In this document: positions 1 to 9,009 of the stretch, one piece after another
How the letters are laid out: each line of letters starts with the position of its first letter
Position numbering within the stretch: position 1 is the first letter of the stretch
Assembly (NCBI GenBank): GCA_001898145.1
Contig: MKSR01000001.1
Location: 124,001-188,000 of the forward strand
Direction: 5' to 3'
DNA from: Dyadobacter sp. 50-39
GTDB lineage: Bacteria; Bacteroidota; Bacteroidia; Cytophagales; Spirosomataceae
DNA: 64,000 nucleotides
Made by a program: the position numbers and the translations under genes
The notes under the pieces: generated by a model
What the model was told of the DNA's origin: nothing
Databases searched by the model: none
The model's input: only the letters and a program-made list of their open reading frames with translations

Positions 1-1521
1 GGATACGCATGCCTTCTCAATAACCAGGTCCATGCCGACCAAGACCGATGGCTGGGCGACCCGACCGAAGTGGCATTGGTCGAACATGCGCTTACGCTCG
101 GGCTCACCAAAGAAGCAGCTGAAAAACGGTACCCGCTGTTTGAGACGATCCCTTTCGACTCGGAGCGCATGCGCATGTCTACCTTGCATTTATACGAGGG
201 CAGGTACCTGCTGCTCGTGAAAGGTGCACCTTCCCGGATTGCCGAAGTCCTTACCGGACATCAGAACGTGGAGGCTTTGCTGGATCGAAACCGGGAATGG
301 GCCGGTGAAGGGCTACGGGTTTTGTTTTTTGCCTACAAATGGCTGGACACCCATCCTGAGAAACTCACGGTCAACGATGAACATTCTTTCCGCTTCCTGG
401 GTATGACCGGCATGATCGATCCTCCGCGGGAAAACGTTGCCGACGCCATCCGGCAATGCCGGTCGGCAGGAATTAAACTGGTGATGATAACCGGAGACCA
501 GCCACTGACGGCCGTCTCGATCGCCCGGCGCCTGGAAATATGCGGCGAGCAAATGCCGAAAGCGGTGACAGGCAAAGAGCTTTCGGCCATGGACGACGCG
601 CAACTGGAAGCGGCCGTGACCGACATTTCCGTCTACGCCCGCGTTTCTCCCGAACAGAAGCTGAGGATCATCCGCGCATTACAAAACCAGGGACAATTTG
701 TGTCGATGACCGGCGATGGCGTCAACGATGCCCCATCGCTTCGGCAGGCCAATATAGGCGTAGCAATGGGCATAACCGGCACGGACGTGACCAAGGAAGC
801 CGCCGACATGGTGCTGCTCGATGACAATTTCGCTACAATCGTTAAGGCGATCAGGGAAGGGCGCAGAATTTATGACAACATCCGCAAATTCGTCGTCTAC
901 GTACTCTCCTGCAACCTGGGTGAAATACTGGTGATCACATTCGCGCCTGTCCTGGGCCTGCCAATTCCGCTGCTGCCCATTCACATTCTCTGGATAAACC
1001 TGGTCACCGACGGGCTTCCAGGCATAGCCCTTGCAACGCAGCGAGAGGAAAAGGGCGTGATGCACCGGCAGCCGGTCGCGGCCGCCCAAAGCTTTTTTGC
1101 GCAGGGATTGGGCATCCGGATTGTCACTACCGGCCTGCTAATGGCCGCAGCCGCCTTCCTGCTCCAAACAGCAGCCGTAAACAATGGCACCGGTGTGGCC
1201 GCGCAGCGAACGATGGTGTTCACGTTGCTCTGTTTGGTTCAATTGGGAAATGCGCTCAGCGTCTCTTCACTGAGAAGTCCCTCGCTTGGGTCCGGCGTTT
1301 TCGGGAATGTCCCGCTACTGGTCACTATTCTGTTAACAACTGGCTTACAGATTCTGCTGATTTTGGTACCGGCATTCCGGGTCCTTTTCAAGACAGAAAT
1401 TCTGACCATCCTGCAATGGCAGATGACACTACTGGCATCACTTACCTGCGTGGGGCTTATCGAACTTTCAAAGTTTATATTACCACGTTTTTTGCCGGGG
1501 CCGTCGTCTCGGGTGCCGTAG
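1..1521 (+). CDS. P2-type cation-transporting ATPase, C-terminal part (5' end outside window)
   Basis: The reading frame is open from base 1, so the gene starts upstream of the window. The visible part begins in the nucleotide-binding domain (GDPTEVALVEHA), continues through the phosphorylation domain with MITGDQPLTA and the hinge motif TGDGVNDAPSL, and ends in about six membrane segments with the long M5/M6 stretch ILWINLVTDGLPGIALA. These motifs belong to P2A/P2B-type pumps such as bacterial PacL-like Ca2+ ATPases, which move divalent cations across the inner membrane using ATP. The aspartyl-phosphate motif DKTGT must lie in the missing N-terminal part. Substrate is inferred as Ca2+; a different cation cannot be excluded. 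A Ca2+/H+ antiporter gene at 4259-5338 fits the same theme. Confidence 0.93.
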   Translation, partial: GYACLLNNQVHADQDRWLGDPTEVALVEHALTLGLTKEAAEKRYPLFETIPFDSERMRMSTLHLYEGRYLLLVKGAPSRIAEVLTGHQNVEALLDRNREWAGEGLRVLFFAYKWLDTHPEKLTVNDEHSFRFLGMTGMIDPPRENVADAIRQCRSAGIKLVMITGDQPLTAVSIARRLEICGEQMPKAVTGKELSAMDDAQLEAAVTDISVYARVSPEQKLRIIRALQNQGQFVSMTGDGVNDAPSLRQANIGVAMGITGTDVTKEAADMVLLDDNFATIVKAIREGRRIYDNIRKFVVYVLSCNLGEILVITFAPVLGLPIPLLPIHILWINLVTDGLPGIALATQREEKGVMHRQPVAAAQSFFAQGLGIRIVTTGLLMAAAAFLLQTAAVNNGTGVAAQRTMVFTLLCLVQLGNALSVSSLRSPSLGSGVFGNVPLLVTILLTTGLQILLILVPAFRVLFKTEILTILQWQMTLLASLTCVGLIELSKFILPRFLPGPSSRVP

Positions 1522-1596
1522 CATGTTTGAGCACCACAGCTGATTGGCCGCCGTGATGAGCTGTATGCGAAATGATCCTTCCTTGATTCAGAACGA

Positions 1597-2343
1597 TCAT
1601 CCCAGCAAGCGATTCTTCTGGACCAGCTGCATGAAAGCATCGCGATAACCTTTACTTAACGGAATCTCCTTTTCACCGATATACAGCGTATTACCCTGAA
1701 TAGCATCAATTTTTGAGAAATTAACGATGAAAGACCGGTGTACCCTTAAGAAGCCCGGATGCGGAAGGGCTTGCTCCATTTTACTTAATTGCCCTAATGT
1801 CATGATCTTTTGGCGGCCGCTGTGGATCACGACGTATTCTCCGTAAGCCTCCATCACGTCAATGTCACTGTGGGCTATTTTGTGGATTTTGTAATCGGAT
1901 TTGACAAAAATATATCCGTTTGCAACCTCGTTTTGCAACGAACCTGCTGCCGGAGACGCCTGCGGCGGCGGCTGATTGTGAAGCAAGCCGATATGAGCTA
2001 CCGCTCGTCCTGCGGCCTGAAAAAATCGCTCGAAAGAAATGGGTTTGAGAAGATAATCCAGCACAAACAGTTCATAGCCCTGCACTGCATATTCAGCAAA
2101 TGCTGTCGTAAAAATGGTCACAGGCCTGTGGGACAGCGATTGAAGCAGCGAAATCCCGGTTATGTCGGGCATCTGAATGTCGAGGAACAGCAGATCGATC
2201 CTTTGCTTTTGCAAAAAGCGCTGTGCTTCCATCGCAGACGCGCAGGCAGCGATCAGGTTCAGCTCGGGTATTTTCCCCACATAATCGGTCAGAAGCCGCC
2301 TTGCTAGCAGCTCGTCATCCACAATCAGGCAATTGATGCTCAT
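1597..2343 (-). CDS. LytTR-family response regulator
   Basis: A 248-residue two-component regulator. The receiver domain (about 1-120) shows the acidic pair D9/D10, phosphoacceptor D55 in LFLDIQMPD, the switch residue in TTAFAEYA, and the conserved lysine in LLKPIS. The C-terminal half (about 145-245) is a LytTR DNA-binding domain, with the typical KSDYKIHKI, FLRVHRSFIVN and IPLSKGYRD segments. Its start codon overlaps the stop of the kinase gene at 2340 by four bases (ATGA), so the two are translationally coupled and form a cognate pair. LytTR regulators usually bind two short direct repeats; no target could be assigned here. The gene ends 75 bp from the convergent ATPase gene. Confidence 0.95.
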   Translation of the reverse strand: MSINCLIVDDELLARRLLTDYVGKIPELNLIAACASAMEAQRFLQKQRIDLLFLDIQMPDITGISLLQSLSHRPVTIFTTAFAEYAVQGYELFVLDYLLKPISFERFFQAAGRAVAHIGLLHNQPPPQASPAAGSLQNEVANGYIFVKSDYKIHKIAHSDIDVMEAYGEYVVIHSGRQKIMTLGQLSKMEQALPHPGFLRVHRSFIVNFSKIDAIQGNTLYIGEKEIPLSKGYRDAFMQLVQKNRLLG

Positions 2344-3371
2344 AACTGGTATATTTTTAATCGCACAAAAAATCGATCTTTCTGCTCCGACAGGGTTAAT
2401 TCGTGTGTGCCGGGATAGATCATTTCCAACCGTTTACGGACATTATTCAGCCCGATTCCCTGGCTGAAATGCTCGTGGCTCACCCGCTTTCTGGTGGTGT
2501 TCACACATTCAAACAGCAGCACGCCGGTGTCGTCCATATTTAGCGAAATAGCGATCGAACCGTCGGCATTGGTATCCAGATCGCCGTGTTTGAAACTATT
2601 TTCTACAAACACCAAAAGCAATAATGGGGCAATAAGCTGCTCCGGCTGTACACCGCTGCTCGTGAACGATAACTGATTTTGATAATTGCCCGACTTCAAC
2701 TGCTGCATCGCGACGATGTTTTGTAAAAACTCCACTTCTTTTTCAAGCCTGACCCGGTCGGCCTGGCAGTCGTACAATGTATACCGAAGCAATTCAGAAA
2801 GCTTCATGATCATTGGTGCTGCATTGTCGTCTTTCAGGTAGGCCAGCGTGTAAACGTTGTTGAGGGTATTGAACAGAAAATGGGGATTAATCTGTGCTTT
2901 TAGCACCTGCAATTCCGTTTCCAGCTGTTTCCGAAGCAGTTCCGACTGCCGGTGCTGGGCACGGAAGCGATCGGTGGCGAATTTATAGGTAACACTGGTA
3001 ATGTGAATGATAAACAGCAGGAAGTACATTCTCCCAAACTGAAACGCCTTCGGGTACCGGATCTCCCGTTTGACGGTTAGAAACCGCACCCCCGGTTCGC
3101 TCAACCGCATATACAAAACGGTCACCAGCAAAAGCAAAGCTATTACCAGTAGCCCGTACGCCAAGTATTTCCTTTTTTCCAGAAAACGGGGTATGAGCAA
3201 GCGCACGGTGGCCAGCGCGACAATTCCTTGCGCGGCGACACTGAGGGAAGCCATGCCAATTGCTTTTCCGACTGGCTGGAAATTGGACAGCAAAAGGGTC
3301 CATACCAACCAGTAACAGACCCAAAACAGATACGGATTGGCCAGTATGTGAGTCTGTTTCTTTCCAATCAT
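2340..3371 (-). CDS. LytS/YehU-type sensor histidine kinase
   Basis: An inner-membrane sensor kinase of about 343 residues, partner of the LytTR regulator directly downstream. The N-terminal half contains about four hydrophobic segments. It is followed by a coiled linker and the His_kinase family core QINPHFLFNTLNN, in which the histidine is the predicted phosphorylation site, and then an HATPase region with FVENSFKHGD and GIGLNNVRKRLEMIYP. I chose the ATG at 3371 (MIGKKQ) because the longer frame starts with TTG at 3398. The small exported protein at 3626 is divergently transcribed and could be a target, but that is a guess from position. The sensed signal is unknown. Confidence 0.93.
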   Translation of the reverse strand: MIGKKQTHILANPYLFWVCYWLVWTLLLSNFQPVGKAIGMASLSVAAQGIVALATVRLLIPRFLEKRKYLAYGLLVIALLLLVTVLYMRLSEPGVRFLTVKREIRYPKAFQFGRMYFLLFIIHITSVTYKFATDRFRAQHRQSELLRKQLETELQVLKAQINPHFLFNTLNNVYTLAYLKDDNAAPMIMKLSELLRYTLYDCQADRVRLEKEVEFLQNIVAMQQLKSGNYQNQLSFTSSGVQPEQLIAPLLLLVFVENSFKHGDLDTNADGSIAISLNMDDTGVLLFECVNTTRKRVSHEHFSQGIGLNNVRKRLEMIYPGTHELTLSEQKDRFFVRLKIYQL

Positions 3372-3573
3372 TTTTACATCCGGTGTTTGACAATGCAATT
3401 CTAACTTAAAACTGCATTACCTGAAAAACTGACCGCTGAATTGCTTCATTATTCCGATGAATGCGGCATTTACCCTCACGAACGGGATTTCAGGGGCCTT
3501 GTCTGCCGCTCACGGGAACATCGGGCCCTTTCGTGAATAATCCATGACTATCCACAGAAAGAATTTCCTGCTC

Positions 3574-3587
3574 CAGGTTCAAACCTG
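3574..3587. promoter_or_regulatory. Inverted repeat upstream of the exported protein gene
   Basis: A perfect dyad CAGGTT-CA-AACCTG lies 39 bp before the start codon at 3626, in the 254-bp divergent spacer between the sensor kinase and the small exported protein. It may be an operator. No regulator can be named from the sequence; LytTR proteins normally use direct repeats. Confidence 0.35.
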
Positions 3588-3625
3588 TTGATTCGTCCAT
3601 CGAAACCAATAAAACGTTTAGCAAA

Positions 3626-4000
3626 ATGAAAAAGAAGACGATCATGACCGGCCTCTTCGGCCTGATGTTGTTCTCCCACGCATTAATGGCGCAGCGCCAG
3701 CTGATGGACAAGCCCGCCGAGGAACGGGCGGCTTTTCAAACGAAGCGAATGACTACCAGCCTCAAACTTGATTCAGCGCAGGCCCTCAAGGTGGCAGGGA
3801 TCAACCTGAGGTATGCACAAAGAATGGATCCGCTGATCCAGGGCAATGGCACCAGAATGTCAAAGCTCAAAGCGGTGCGGACAATGCAAAAGGAAAAAGA
3901 AGCGGAGTTGAAACAAGTCCTGACCAGGGAGCAGTTCGACCAGTTTAAGGAACAGCAACAAGCAATGAGAGATGAGATCAAAGAACGCAGGAAGTCCTGA
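3626..4000 (+). CDS. Small exported Spy/CpxP-like helical protein
   Basis: A 124-residue protein with a clear signal peptide (MKKKTIMTGLFGLMLFSHALMAQ, cleavage after the first 22 or so residues). The mature part is charged, without cysteine, and almost wholly helical: RMTTSLKLDSAQALKVAGINLRY and LKQVLTREQFDQFKEQQQAM resemble the paired-helix pattern of Spy/CpxP-like periplasmic proteins and the many small Bacteroidota relatives. Its likely place is the periplasm; a chaperone-like or envelope-stress role is inferred from the fold pattern only. It is divergent from the LytS/LytTR operon. A 258-bp spacer follows, in which I saw no convincing gene or terminator. Confidence 0.8.
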   Translation: MKKKTIMTGLFGLMLFSHALMAQRQLMDKPAEERAAFQTKRMTTSLKLDSAQALKVAGINLRYAQRMDPLIQGNGTRMSKLKAVRTMQKEKEAELKQVLTREQFDQFKEQQQAMRDEIKERRKS

Positions 4001-4258
4001 ACGGCCGATGCAACTGTGGCCGCGCACCAAACCGGCTGAATTCACGCCTAATGCGGCCGCAGGCATCCGACGGGCATTGGATCAGTTGCAAACGGGCGTT
4101 CTGAAAATCCGGCCGGAGGCGGATAAACTGGTGATAATCGGACGTTCGGGAGCAGACATTTACCGGTAAACGGGGCGATGGAACCGATGTTCGGAGCCTG
4201 ACCGGCAGGTAGCGGGTGCTGTTTGCAGGTTTTGACCAACCTTCCGAAATTCTCTGCC

Positions 4259-5338
4259 CTAGGGAACAATGGTAGTAAACAGATAGACAGCAAACAGCAC
4301 CAGCAATACAACGCCCTGCATGATCGTCGTCCGGCCGGTGGTAAACGAAAGTGCGACTGTAAACAGCGAGAGTATCAGCAGCACCGTAGACTTGGTATCA
4401 ATGCCCAGAGAAATGGTCATGCCCGTAATCATAGATACTACGGCCACAGCGGGAATCGTCAAGCCAATGCTTGCCAGGGCCGATCCCAGCGCCAGATTCA
4501 AGCTGATTTGTAAATGATTACGCTTTGCCGCGCGATAGGCTGCAAGGCCTTCCGGCAGCAGGATCACCAATGCCACAATCACCCCGACAACCGACTCCGG
4601 CGCCCCCAATGCGAGGACTTTCTCTTCTATGACAGGAGCTAATTTTTTCGCAAGCAATACGACCGAACCCAGGCAGGCCAGCAGCAGCAGCAGACTTATC
4701 AGCGCAGTTTGATTAGTAGGTTTTTCAGTTTCCAGATCGTCATCTTCCGCTACTCCATCGGGAAGAAAGTAAGCCCGGTGCCGGACCGTTTGCACCATTA
4801 CAAATGTGCCGTAAAGAACCAGTGAGATGATCGCGACGAAAACAAGCTGGCTGAGGTTGTACACGGGACCGGGAGCGCTTGTTGTATAGTTCGGCAGGAT
4901 CAGCGTCAAAACAGAAATTGCCGTGAGTGTCACCAGCGCCGCGCTTGTTCCGTGCCGGCCAAAATGCTGCTCCCCATACCGGACGCCGCCAGCCAGAAGG
5001 CAAAGCCCGATGATGCCGGTTAAAATGATCATGATAGCAGCGAATACGGTATCGCGCGCCAACGTATGCGTCTCACTCCCTCCCGTAAGCATTAAGGAAA
5101 CGATCAGTGCGACCTCGATAATGGTAATTGCGATCGCCAGCACCAGGGTACCTGCCGGTTCCCCTACCCTGTGCGCGATCACTTCGGCATGGTGTACCGC
5201 AGCGAGTACAACGCTGATCAGCGCTGCGGCCACCACCAGATCATAAGTACCGGCAAGTCCGGCAGACTTGCCGTAATAAACCATCCAGGCGAGTGCCGGA
5301 AAAATCACCGCCCAATACTTTGTCAATTTTGTTATCAT
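4259..5338 (-). CDS. Ca2+/H+ antiporter, ChaA-like
   Basis: A 359-residue inner-membrane protein with about ten to eleven hydrophobic segments, matching the ionic transporter y4hA/ChaA group of the CaCA superfamily. Two copies of the alpha-repeat acidic motif are visible: HHAEVIAHRVGEPAGTLVLA in the N-terminal half and ILLPEGLAAYRAAKRNHLQ with NLALGSALASIGLTIPAVA in the C-terminal half. These line the ion path in exchangers of this family. The expected role is proton-driven export of Ca2+ (possibly Na+ or K+). An acidic loop near residue 200 (DGVAEDDDLETE) separates the halves. The start ATG at 5338 is followed at once by a hydrophobic segment, so it is likely correct. Confidence 0.93.
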   Translation of the reverse strand: MITKLTKYWAVIFPALAWMVYYGKSAGLAGTYDLVVAAALISVVLAAVHHAEVIAHRVGEPAGTLVLAIAITIIEVALIVSLMLTGGSETHTLARDTVFAAIMIILTGIIGLCLLAGGVRYGEQHFGRHGTSAALVTLTAISVLTLILPNYTTSAPGPVYNLSQLVFVAIISLVLYGTFVMVQTVRHRAYFLPDGVAEDDDLETEKPTNQTALISLLLLLACLGSVVLLAKKLAPVIEEKVLALGAPESVVGVIVALVILLPEGLAAYRAAKRNHLQISLNLALGSALASIGLTIPAVAVVSMITGMTISLGIDTKSTVLLILSLFTVALSFTTGRTTIMQGVVLLVLFAVYLFTTIVP

Positions 5339-5436
5339 ATGCTCATGTTAAGGCATGCCCTGGCCGAATCTCCCTAAGAAATTCATACCAGCTTGTCATG
5401 TAATCCAACGAGGAAATAAAATTTTGCCAGACCCGA

Positions 5437-5565
5437 TTACAAAAACGTGTCCAGCAAAATACAAATAAGAATGTGGATGGTCATGAAAAGGAACGCAATG
5501 CGGACAACAAAAAGCTGCTCATCGGTATGCCTGGCATGGGCAGGCTGTGTTACTTTATTTTTCAT
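5437..5565 (-). CDS. Very small single-span membrane protein
   Basis: A possible 42-residue protein starting at the ATG at 5565 (MKNKVTQPAHARHTDEQLFV). It has a charged N-terminus and one hydrophobic segment (FVVRIAFLFMTIHILICILL) reaching nearly to the C-terminus. The frame continues upstream into the 3' side of the Rnk-like gene, but that part does not look coding. Two further in-frame starts exist, at 5574 and 5661. The gene sits between the Rnk-like gene and the antiporter gene on the same strand. No family is recognised; it may also be chance. Confidence 0.4.
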   Translation of the reverse strand: MKNKVTQPAHARHTDEQLFVVRIAFLFMTIHILICILLDTFL

Positions 5566-5587
5566 GACGATCATTGATTTGTGATTG

Positions 5588-5977
5588 TTACTGCATGTAG
5601 TAGACGTCCAGAATCTTGAACCGCCTGATTCCTGCCGGCATTTTCCATTCGACAGTTTCACCTTTCCGAAGTCCTATGAGTGCAGCACCCATCGGTGTGA
5701 GCACAGAGATCTTCTGCTTTGCGATGTCCGCATCCCTTGGCATGACGATCGTAAATTCGATTTCCTTTTGCGATGCTATTTCCTGTACCCTGACATACGA
5801 GTTCAAACGTACGCTACCGGCCGGCAGCCGGTTGTCCTCGACCACAGTGGCCCTGTTTAGTTCATATGCAAGAGACATTGTTTCAGAGGCGTTGCCTCCG
5901 GGGACCGATTCGGCATATTGCCTGAGAAGGCGATAGTCCTGCTCCCCTAGTATCACCGGATTGAGTGTATTGTTCAT
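5588..5977 (-). CDS. Rnk/GreA-GreB C-terminal-domain protein
   Basis: A 129-residue cytoplasmic protein. The C-terminal half (about 50-129) has the GreA/GreB FKBP-like domain features: GSVRLNSYVRVQ, FTIVMPRDADI, ISVLTPMGAALIGLRKGE and VEWKMPAGIRRFKILDV. A short helical N-terminus replaces the long Gre coiled coil, which is the layout of Rnk-type proteins (regulator of nucleoside diphosphate kinase) that bind RNA polymerase. The expected role is modulation of transcription, often linked to stress. The gene follows the DUF932-like gene at 5989 by 11 bases on the same strand, so both are probably co-transcribed from the promoter region at about 7000. Confidence 0.88.
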   Translation of the reverse strand: MNNTLNPVILGEQDYRLLRQYAESVPGGNASETMSLAYELNRATVVEDNRLPAGSVRLNSYVRVQEIASQKEIEFTIVMPRDADIAKQKISVLTPMGAALIGLRKGETVEWKMPAGIRRFKILDVYYMQ

Positions 5978-5988
5978 TTCAAAAATGT

Positions 5989-6975
5989 TTAGTTGTTAAT
6001 ATTTCCGCCGTACAAAGCCAGTCCGGCCAATTGGTGAAACACCCGTTCATCCAGCTTGTAGCGGTCGTTCAGGGTGAGGCTGCTGCGGGCCGTGAAAAGC
6101 GCATAGTTGACGGCGTTGTAAATGAGCCAGTAGGAAGCTTTTTCGCCTAGTAATCTTTGCTCTAAACGCAGCCTGTCCTGTGCCTGCCTCGCTAACTGGA
6201 CTGGGATGGGCAAACTTCTGAGCACCTTGTCGTCCTCGCGGGGTGCCAATGTACGCTGCAAGCGCTCATAGACAATCGCCGTCACCGCCGGTTCGTTTTC
6301 CGTTTCAGTAGCCAGTTCTCCAAGCATTGCGGTTAAAAGCATTTCTAACTCTTCCCTGCTTTGGTAGCCCTTTTGTTTTCGAATGGCTGTCGGCTGATCA
6401 CCGTGCGAAACCGACCTGCTCTTGCTCTGCCTGCCGCCGGCCTCCATCCGGGATTGGCCTCCGAGCCAGCTTTGGTATTGGTCCAGATCGGCAAAGCCGT
6501 CTGCCCAGCCCACAAGTGCATTCTGGCACAGCGAGCGATACATGCTTCCGGCCGGCGGACCGAACTGGCTCCCGAATGTTCGCCCCTGAACGCTGAATGG
6601 CGTCTTTCCGTTATATCCGTTGGTCACTACGATACTTCGGCGAAGGTGCTCCTGACCAACAGCCTGTTCCCGCGGCAGTACAATACCTATGCTGAATTCC
6701 CCGGTGACAGTATGCCGGATCTGAAGGTCGTATCCAGTAAATAGCTTATCTACAACCTTTTGGATCAACTCGTTTGGGATGATTGTATATCCGGCACTTT
6801 GAATGCCGAAAACGATCTTCCGCTGCCCTGTCGGCTCACCTACGATCAGCTGCTGGCGGTCGGTCGCAACAATTTCATAATCAGGAAGTAACTCCGAAAG
6901 CATGATAGATTCCACCGGATAGCAAATTTCATCCCAGCTGGTAGCAATCTGCGGGACAGCGCTTAGATAAGTCAT
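5989..6975 (-). CDS. DUF932-like protein
   Basis: A 328-residue soluble protein without signal peptide. The layout resembles the DUF932/DUF945 group seen in phages and plasmids: an N-terminal part with IPNELIQKVVDKLF, a central section VQGRTFGSQFGPPAG with MYRSLCQNALVGW, and a helical C-terminal part rich in Arg and Glu. This match rests on pattern only. No catalytic motif is evident. It is the first gene of a likely operon with the Rnk-like gene. The start codon at 6973-6975 sits next to two tandem TACA-N2-TGTA-like boxes, so its expression may be repressor controlled. Confidence 0.5.
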   Translation of the reverse strand: MTYLSAVPQIATSWDEICYPVESIMLSELLPDYEIVATDRQQLIVGEPTGQRKIVFGIQSAGYTIIPNELIQKVVDKLFTGYDLQIRHTVTGEFSIGIVLPREQAVGQEHLRRSIVVTNGYNGKTPFSVQGRTFGSQFGPPAGSMYRSLCQNALVGWADGFADLDQYQSWLGGQSRMEAGGRQSKSRSVSHGDQPTAIRKQKGYQSREELEMLLTAMLGELATETENEPAVTAIVYERLQRTLAPREDDKVLRSLPIPVQLARQAQDRLRLEQRLLGEKASYWLIYNAVNYALFTARSSLTLNDRYKLDERVFHQLAGLALYGGNINN

Positions 6976-6976
6976 T

Positions 6977-6999
6977 TACAATTGTTTTTTACAGTTGTA
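6977..6999. promoter_or_regulatory. Tandem TACA-N2-TGTA boxes (CopY/BlaI-like operator)
   Basis: Box 1 (6977-6986) reads TACAATTGTT, one base from the pattern, and box 2 (6990-6999) reads TACAGTTGTA. Box 2 is the core of a longer perfect dyad TTTACA-GT-TGTAAA at 6988-7001. The centres are 13 bp apart, and box 1 begins two bases from the start codon of the DUF932-like gene. BlaI, MecI and CopY repressors bind TACAnnTGTA, so one of these families is a reasonable candidate. No such regulator is encoded in the window. Confidence 0.45.
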
Positions 7000-7071
7000 A
7001 ATTTAACGAAAATCTTTTTAGGATCAAAGTTCTGAGGTAGAAAGCCTATCTCAGAATACGTCAACGCGAGA

Positions 7072-7845
7072 TTATTGCTTATCCGGCGCCTTCCTATGGA
7101 TCAATTGCTCTTCACCGGGCTGGTAGTGCTCTCGCGTGACCACGGGGTCCGCCTTTGCCTTGTTCATACGCAGCTGAAAAACGTCTACTATCAGCGAGAA
7201 TGCCATCGAGAAGTAGATGTAACCCTTAGGAATTTCGAGACCAAATCCTTCGCTGACCAGCGAAAAGCCGATCAGAAGCAGGAATGAAAGTGCCAGCATC
7301 TTGAATGCAGGATGGCGGTTGACAAAATTACTGATCGTTTCCGCCGCTACCAGCATCAGGATCACAGTCACGATGACAGCCACATACATTACCCAGATTT
7401 CCTTCACCATTCCGATCGCAGTGATAATCGAATCGATCGAAAAGACCATATCCATAATGAGAATTTGGGTCAGGACCTGGCCGAAAGATGTGGCTTTGAT
7501 CTGCTTACTCTGGTCGCCCTGCTCACCTTCCATTTTATGGTAAATCTCCGTGGAGCTTTTATACAACAGGAACAATCCTCCTGCGAGCAAAACCAGCTCT
7601 TTTCCTGAAAAGCCTTCCCCAAAAACGACAAACAGGTCTTTGTCGAGTTTCATGATCAGGGAAATCAGCAATAGCAGACCGATCCGCAACACGCCTGCCA
7701 GGATGAGTCCGTACTGCCTGGCCTTCTTTTGCTGCTCGGCGGGCAGCTTGGCGGCGATAATTGAAATGAAAATTACATTGTCGATGCCCAAAACGGCTTC
7801 CAGGGCAACAAGTGTTATCAGGGAGACGATTACCTCAAATTCCAT
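7072..7845 (-). CDS. TerC family integral membrane protein
   Basis: A 257-residue inner-membrane protein with about seven membrane segments. The two family motifs with acidic residues inside the membrane are present: LEAVLGIDNVIFISI near residue 15 and IMDMVFSIDSIITAIG near residue 130. TerC proteins are associated with tellurite resistance and, in other bacteria, with metal (notably Mn2+) export and stabilisation of secreted proteins. I place the start at the ATG at 7845 (MEFEVIVSLITLV), since the longer frame to 8013 adds 56 residues that look non-coding. The hydrophilic tail KAPDKQ ends 93 bases past the DUF932-like start region. Confidence 0.93.
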   Translation of the reverse strand: MEFEVIVSLITLVALEAVLGIDNVIFISIIAAKLPAEQQKKARQYGLILAGVLRIGLLLLISLIMKLDKDLFVVFGEGFSGKELVLLAGGLFLLYKSSTEIYHKMEGEQGDQSKQIKATSFGQVLTQILIMDMVFSIDSIITAIGMVKEIWVMYVAVIVTVILMLVAAETISNFVNRHPAFKMLALSFLLLIGFSLVSEGFGLEIPKGYIYFSMAFSLIVDVFQLRMNKAKADPVVTREHYQPGEEQLIHRKAPDKQ

Positions 7846-8109
7846 GTTCGATTTTTTTGCATGTTCAGGCTGAATCTTCAAAACGCGTGCCCGAGCGGTC
7901 TGTGAAGCTAACCAAGTTAATAGTTTTATCATCACCGGGCAACTTCCATCCCGCGGAGCAGGCGGTGCCTGTAAGATACCGCTATTAACCCGGCAGCCAG
8001 CAGACATGAGCAAAGTCAGTTTTCAGCAAACGTGTTTATCATCCTTACTCATCCTGCCTGTCAATAACTTGCAGCCAAACAATGACTGATCATCCCAAGC
8101 CATAGGTAT

Positions 8110-8955
8110 ATGAAAAAGATTCTTGTCCCATTCGACTTTTCCGCGCTATCCATGTCGGCACTCCGGTTTGCTATTGAGCTGGCAGAAGCCGGTCAGGGTG
8201 AGGTAATCGCTCTTCATGTGGTGAATATGACACCCGTTTACCTGGAAAGCCTGGATCCAAACGGATACGCAATGGGCTCGGCGTCCATCCTGTCGGAACT
8301 GGGCCGGGAGGCGGTAACAAACTTCGCGAAAGTGAGACGGGAGCTTAAAACAAGTATCCAACCCGGCTTTCGGGTCGAGCAGGGATTGCTTCATCAGGTT
8401 ATTATCAGAACCGTCCATGAGATGGAAGCCGACCTGGTGGTGATGGGCACCTCAGGCAGTAGTGGCCTCACGGAGGTATTGGTTGGTTCAAATACGGAAA
8501 GAGTCGTCAGAACCGCCCCTGTGCCGGTCATATCGATTCATAAAGGACAGAAAATCAGCCATATTCAGAACATCGTTTTTCCCACTACGATCGACCTGGA
8601 CCAGCACCGGTTCATGTGGCAGATCCGCGCATTGCAATCATTTTTCAATGCGCACCTGCATTTGCTCTATGTGAAGACACCCGATACTAAAGAAACAGAA
8701 AAGAGCTTGACCGCTATGCTTACCGACCTTGCCAAATATTACGACCTATCCGATTTCAGCGTGCACATTACCAAGGCTGCCACCGAAGAAAAAGGTGTTC
8801 TCCGATTCGCGTCCCGCATGCCTGGGTCGATGATCGCGATGGCGACGCACGGCTACACCGGACTGACCCACCTGATGCTGGGAAGTGTTGCGGAGAATGT
8901 CATTAACCACACCAATGAGGCTGTATGGACATTCAGACTTTCGGAACACGTCTGA
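8110..8955 (+). CDS. Universal stress protein, two UspA domains
   Basis: A 281-residue cytoplasmic protein made of two UspA domains. Domain 1 (1-145) starts with KKILVPFDFSALS and carries the ATP-binding pattern G-x2-G-x9-GS in MGTSGSSGLTEVLVGS. Domain 2 (about 150-280) has the matching signature ATHGYTGLTHLMLGS, so both halves should bind nucleotide. Such proteins support survival under starvation, oxidative or respiratory stress. A second tandem UspA gene (9010-9831) is encoded convergently, followed upstream by alcohol dehydrogenase and a Crp/Fnr regulator, a combination common in low-oxygen stress clusters. A 264-bp spacer precedes it in which I saw no other gene. Confidence 0.95.
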   Translation: MKKILVPFDFSALSMSALRFAIELAEAGQGEVIALHVVNMTPVYLESLDPNGYAMGSASILSELGREAVTNFAKVRRELKTSIQPGFRVEQGLLHQVIIRTVHEMEADLVVMGTSGSSGLTEVLVGSNTERVVRTAPVPVISIHKGQKISHIQNIVFPTTIDLDQHRFMWQIRALQSFFNAHLHLLYVKTPDTKETEKSLTAMLTDLAKYYDLSDFSVHITKAATEEKGVLRFASRMPGSMIAMATHGYTGLTHLMLGSVAENVINHTNEAVWTFRLSEHV

Positions 8956-9009
8956 GCAAGATCGCCCCGCCGCACCAAGCCGAAAGTTCACTGATCGATG
9001 GCGCTGCGT

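Noticed and set aside
3972-4169. A 65-codon plus-strand frame overlapping the end of the Spy-like gene.
   Set aside because: It begins inside the preceding gene and has no recognisable composition, signal or domain; it is most likely chance in a spacer.
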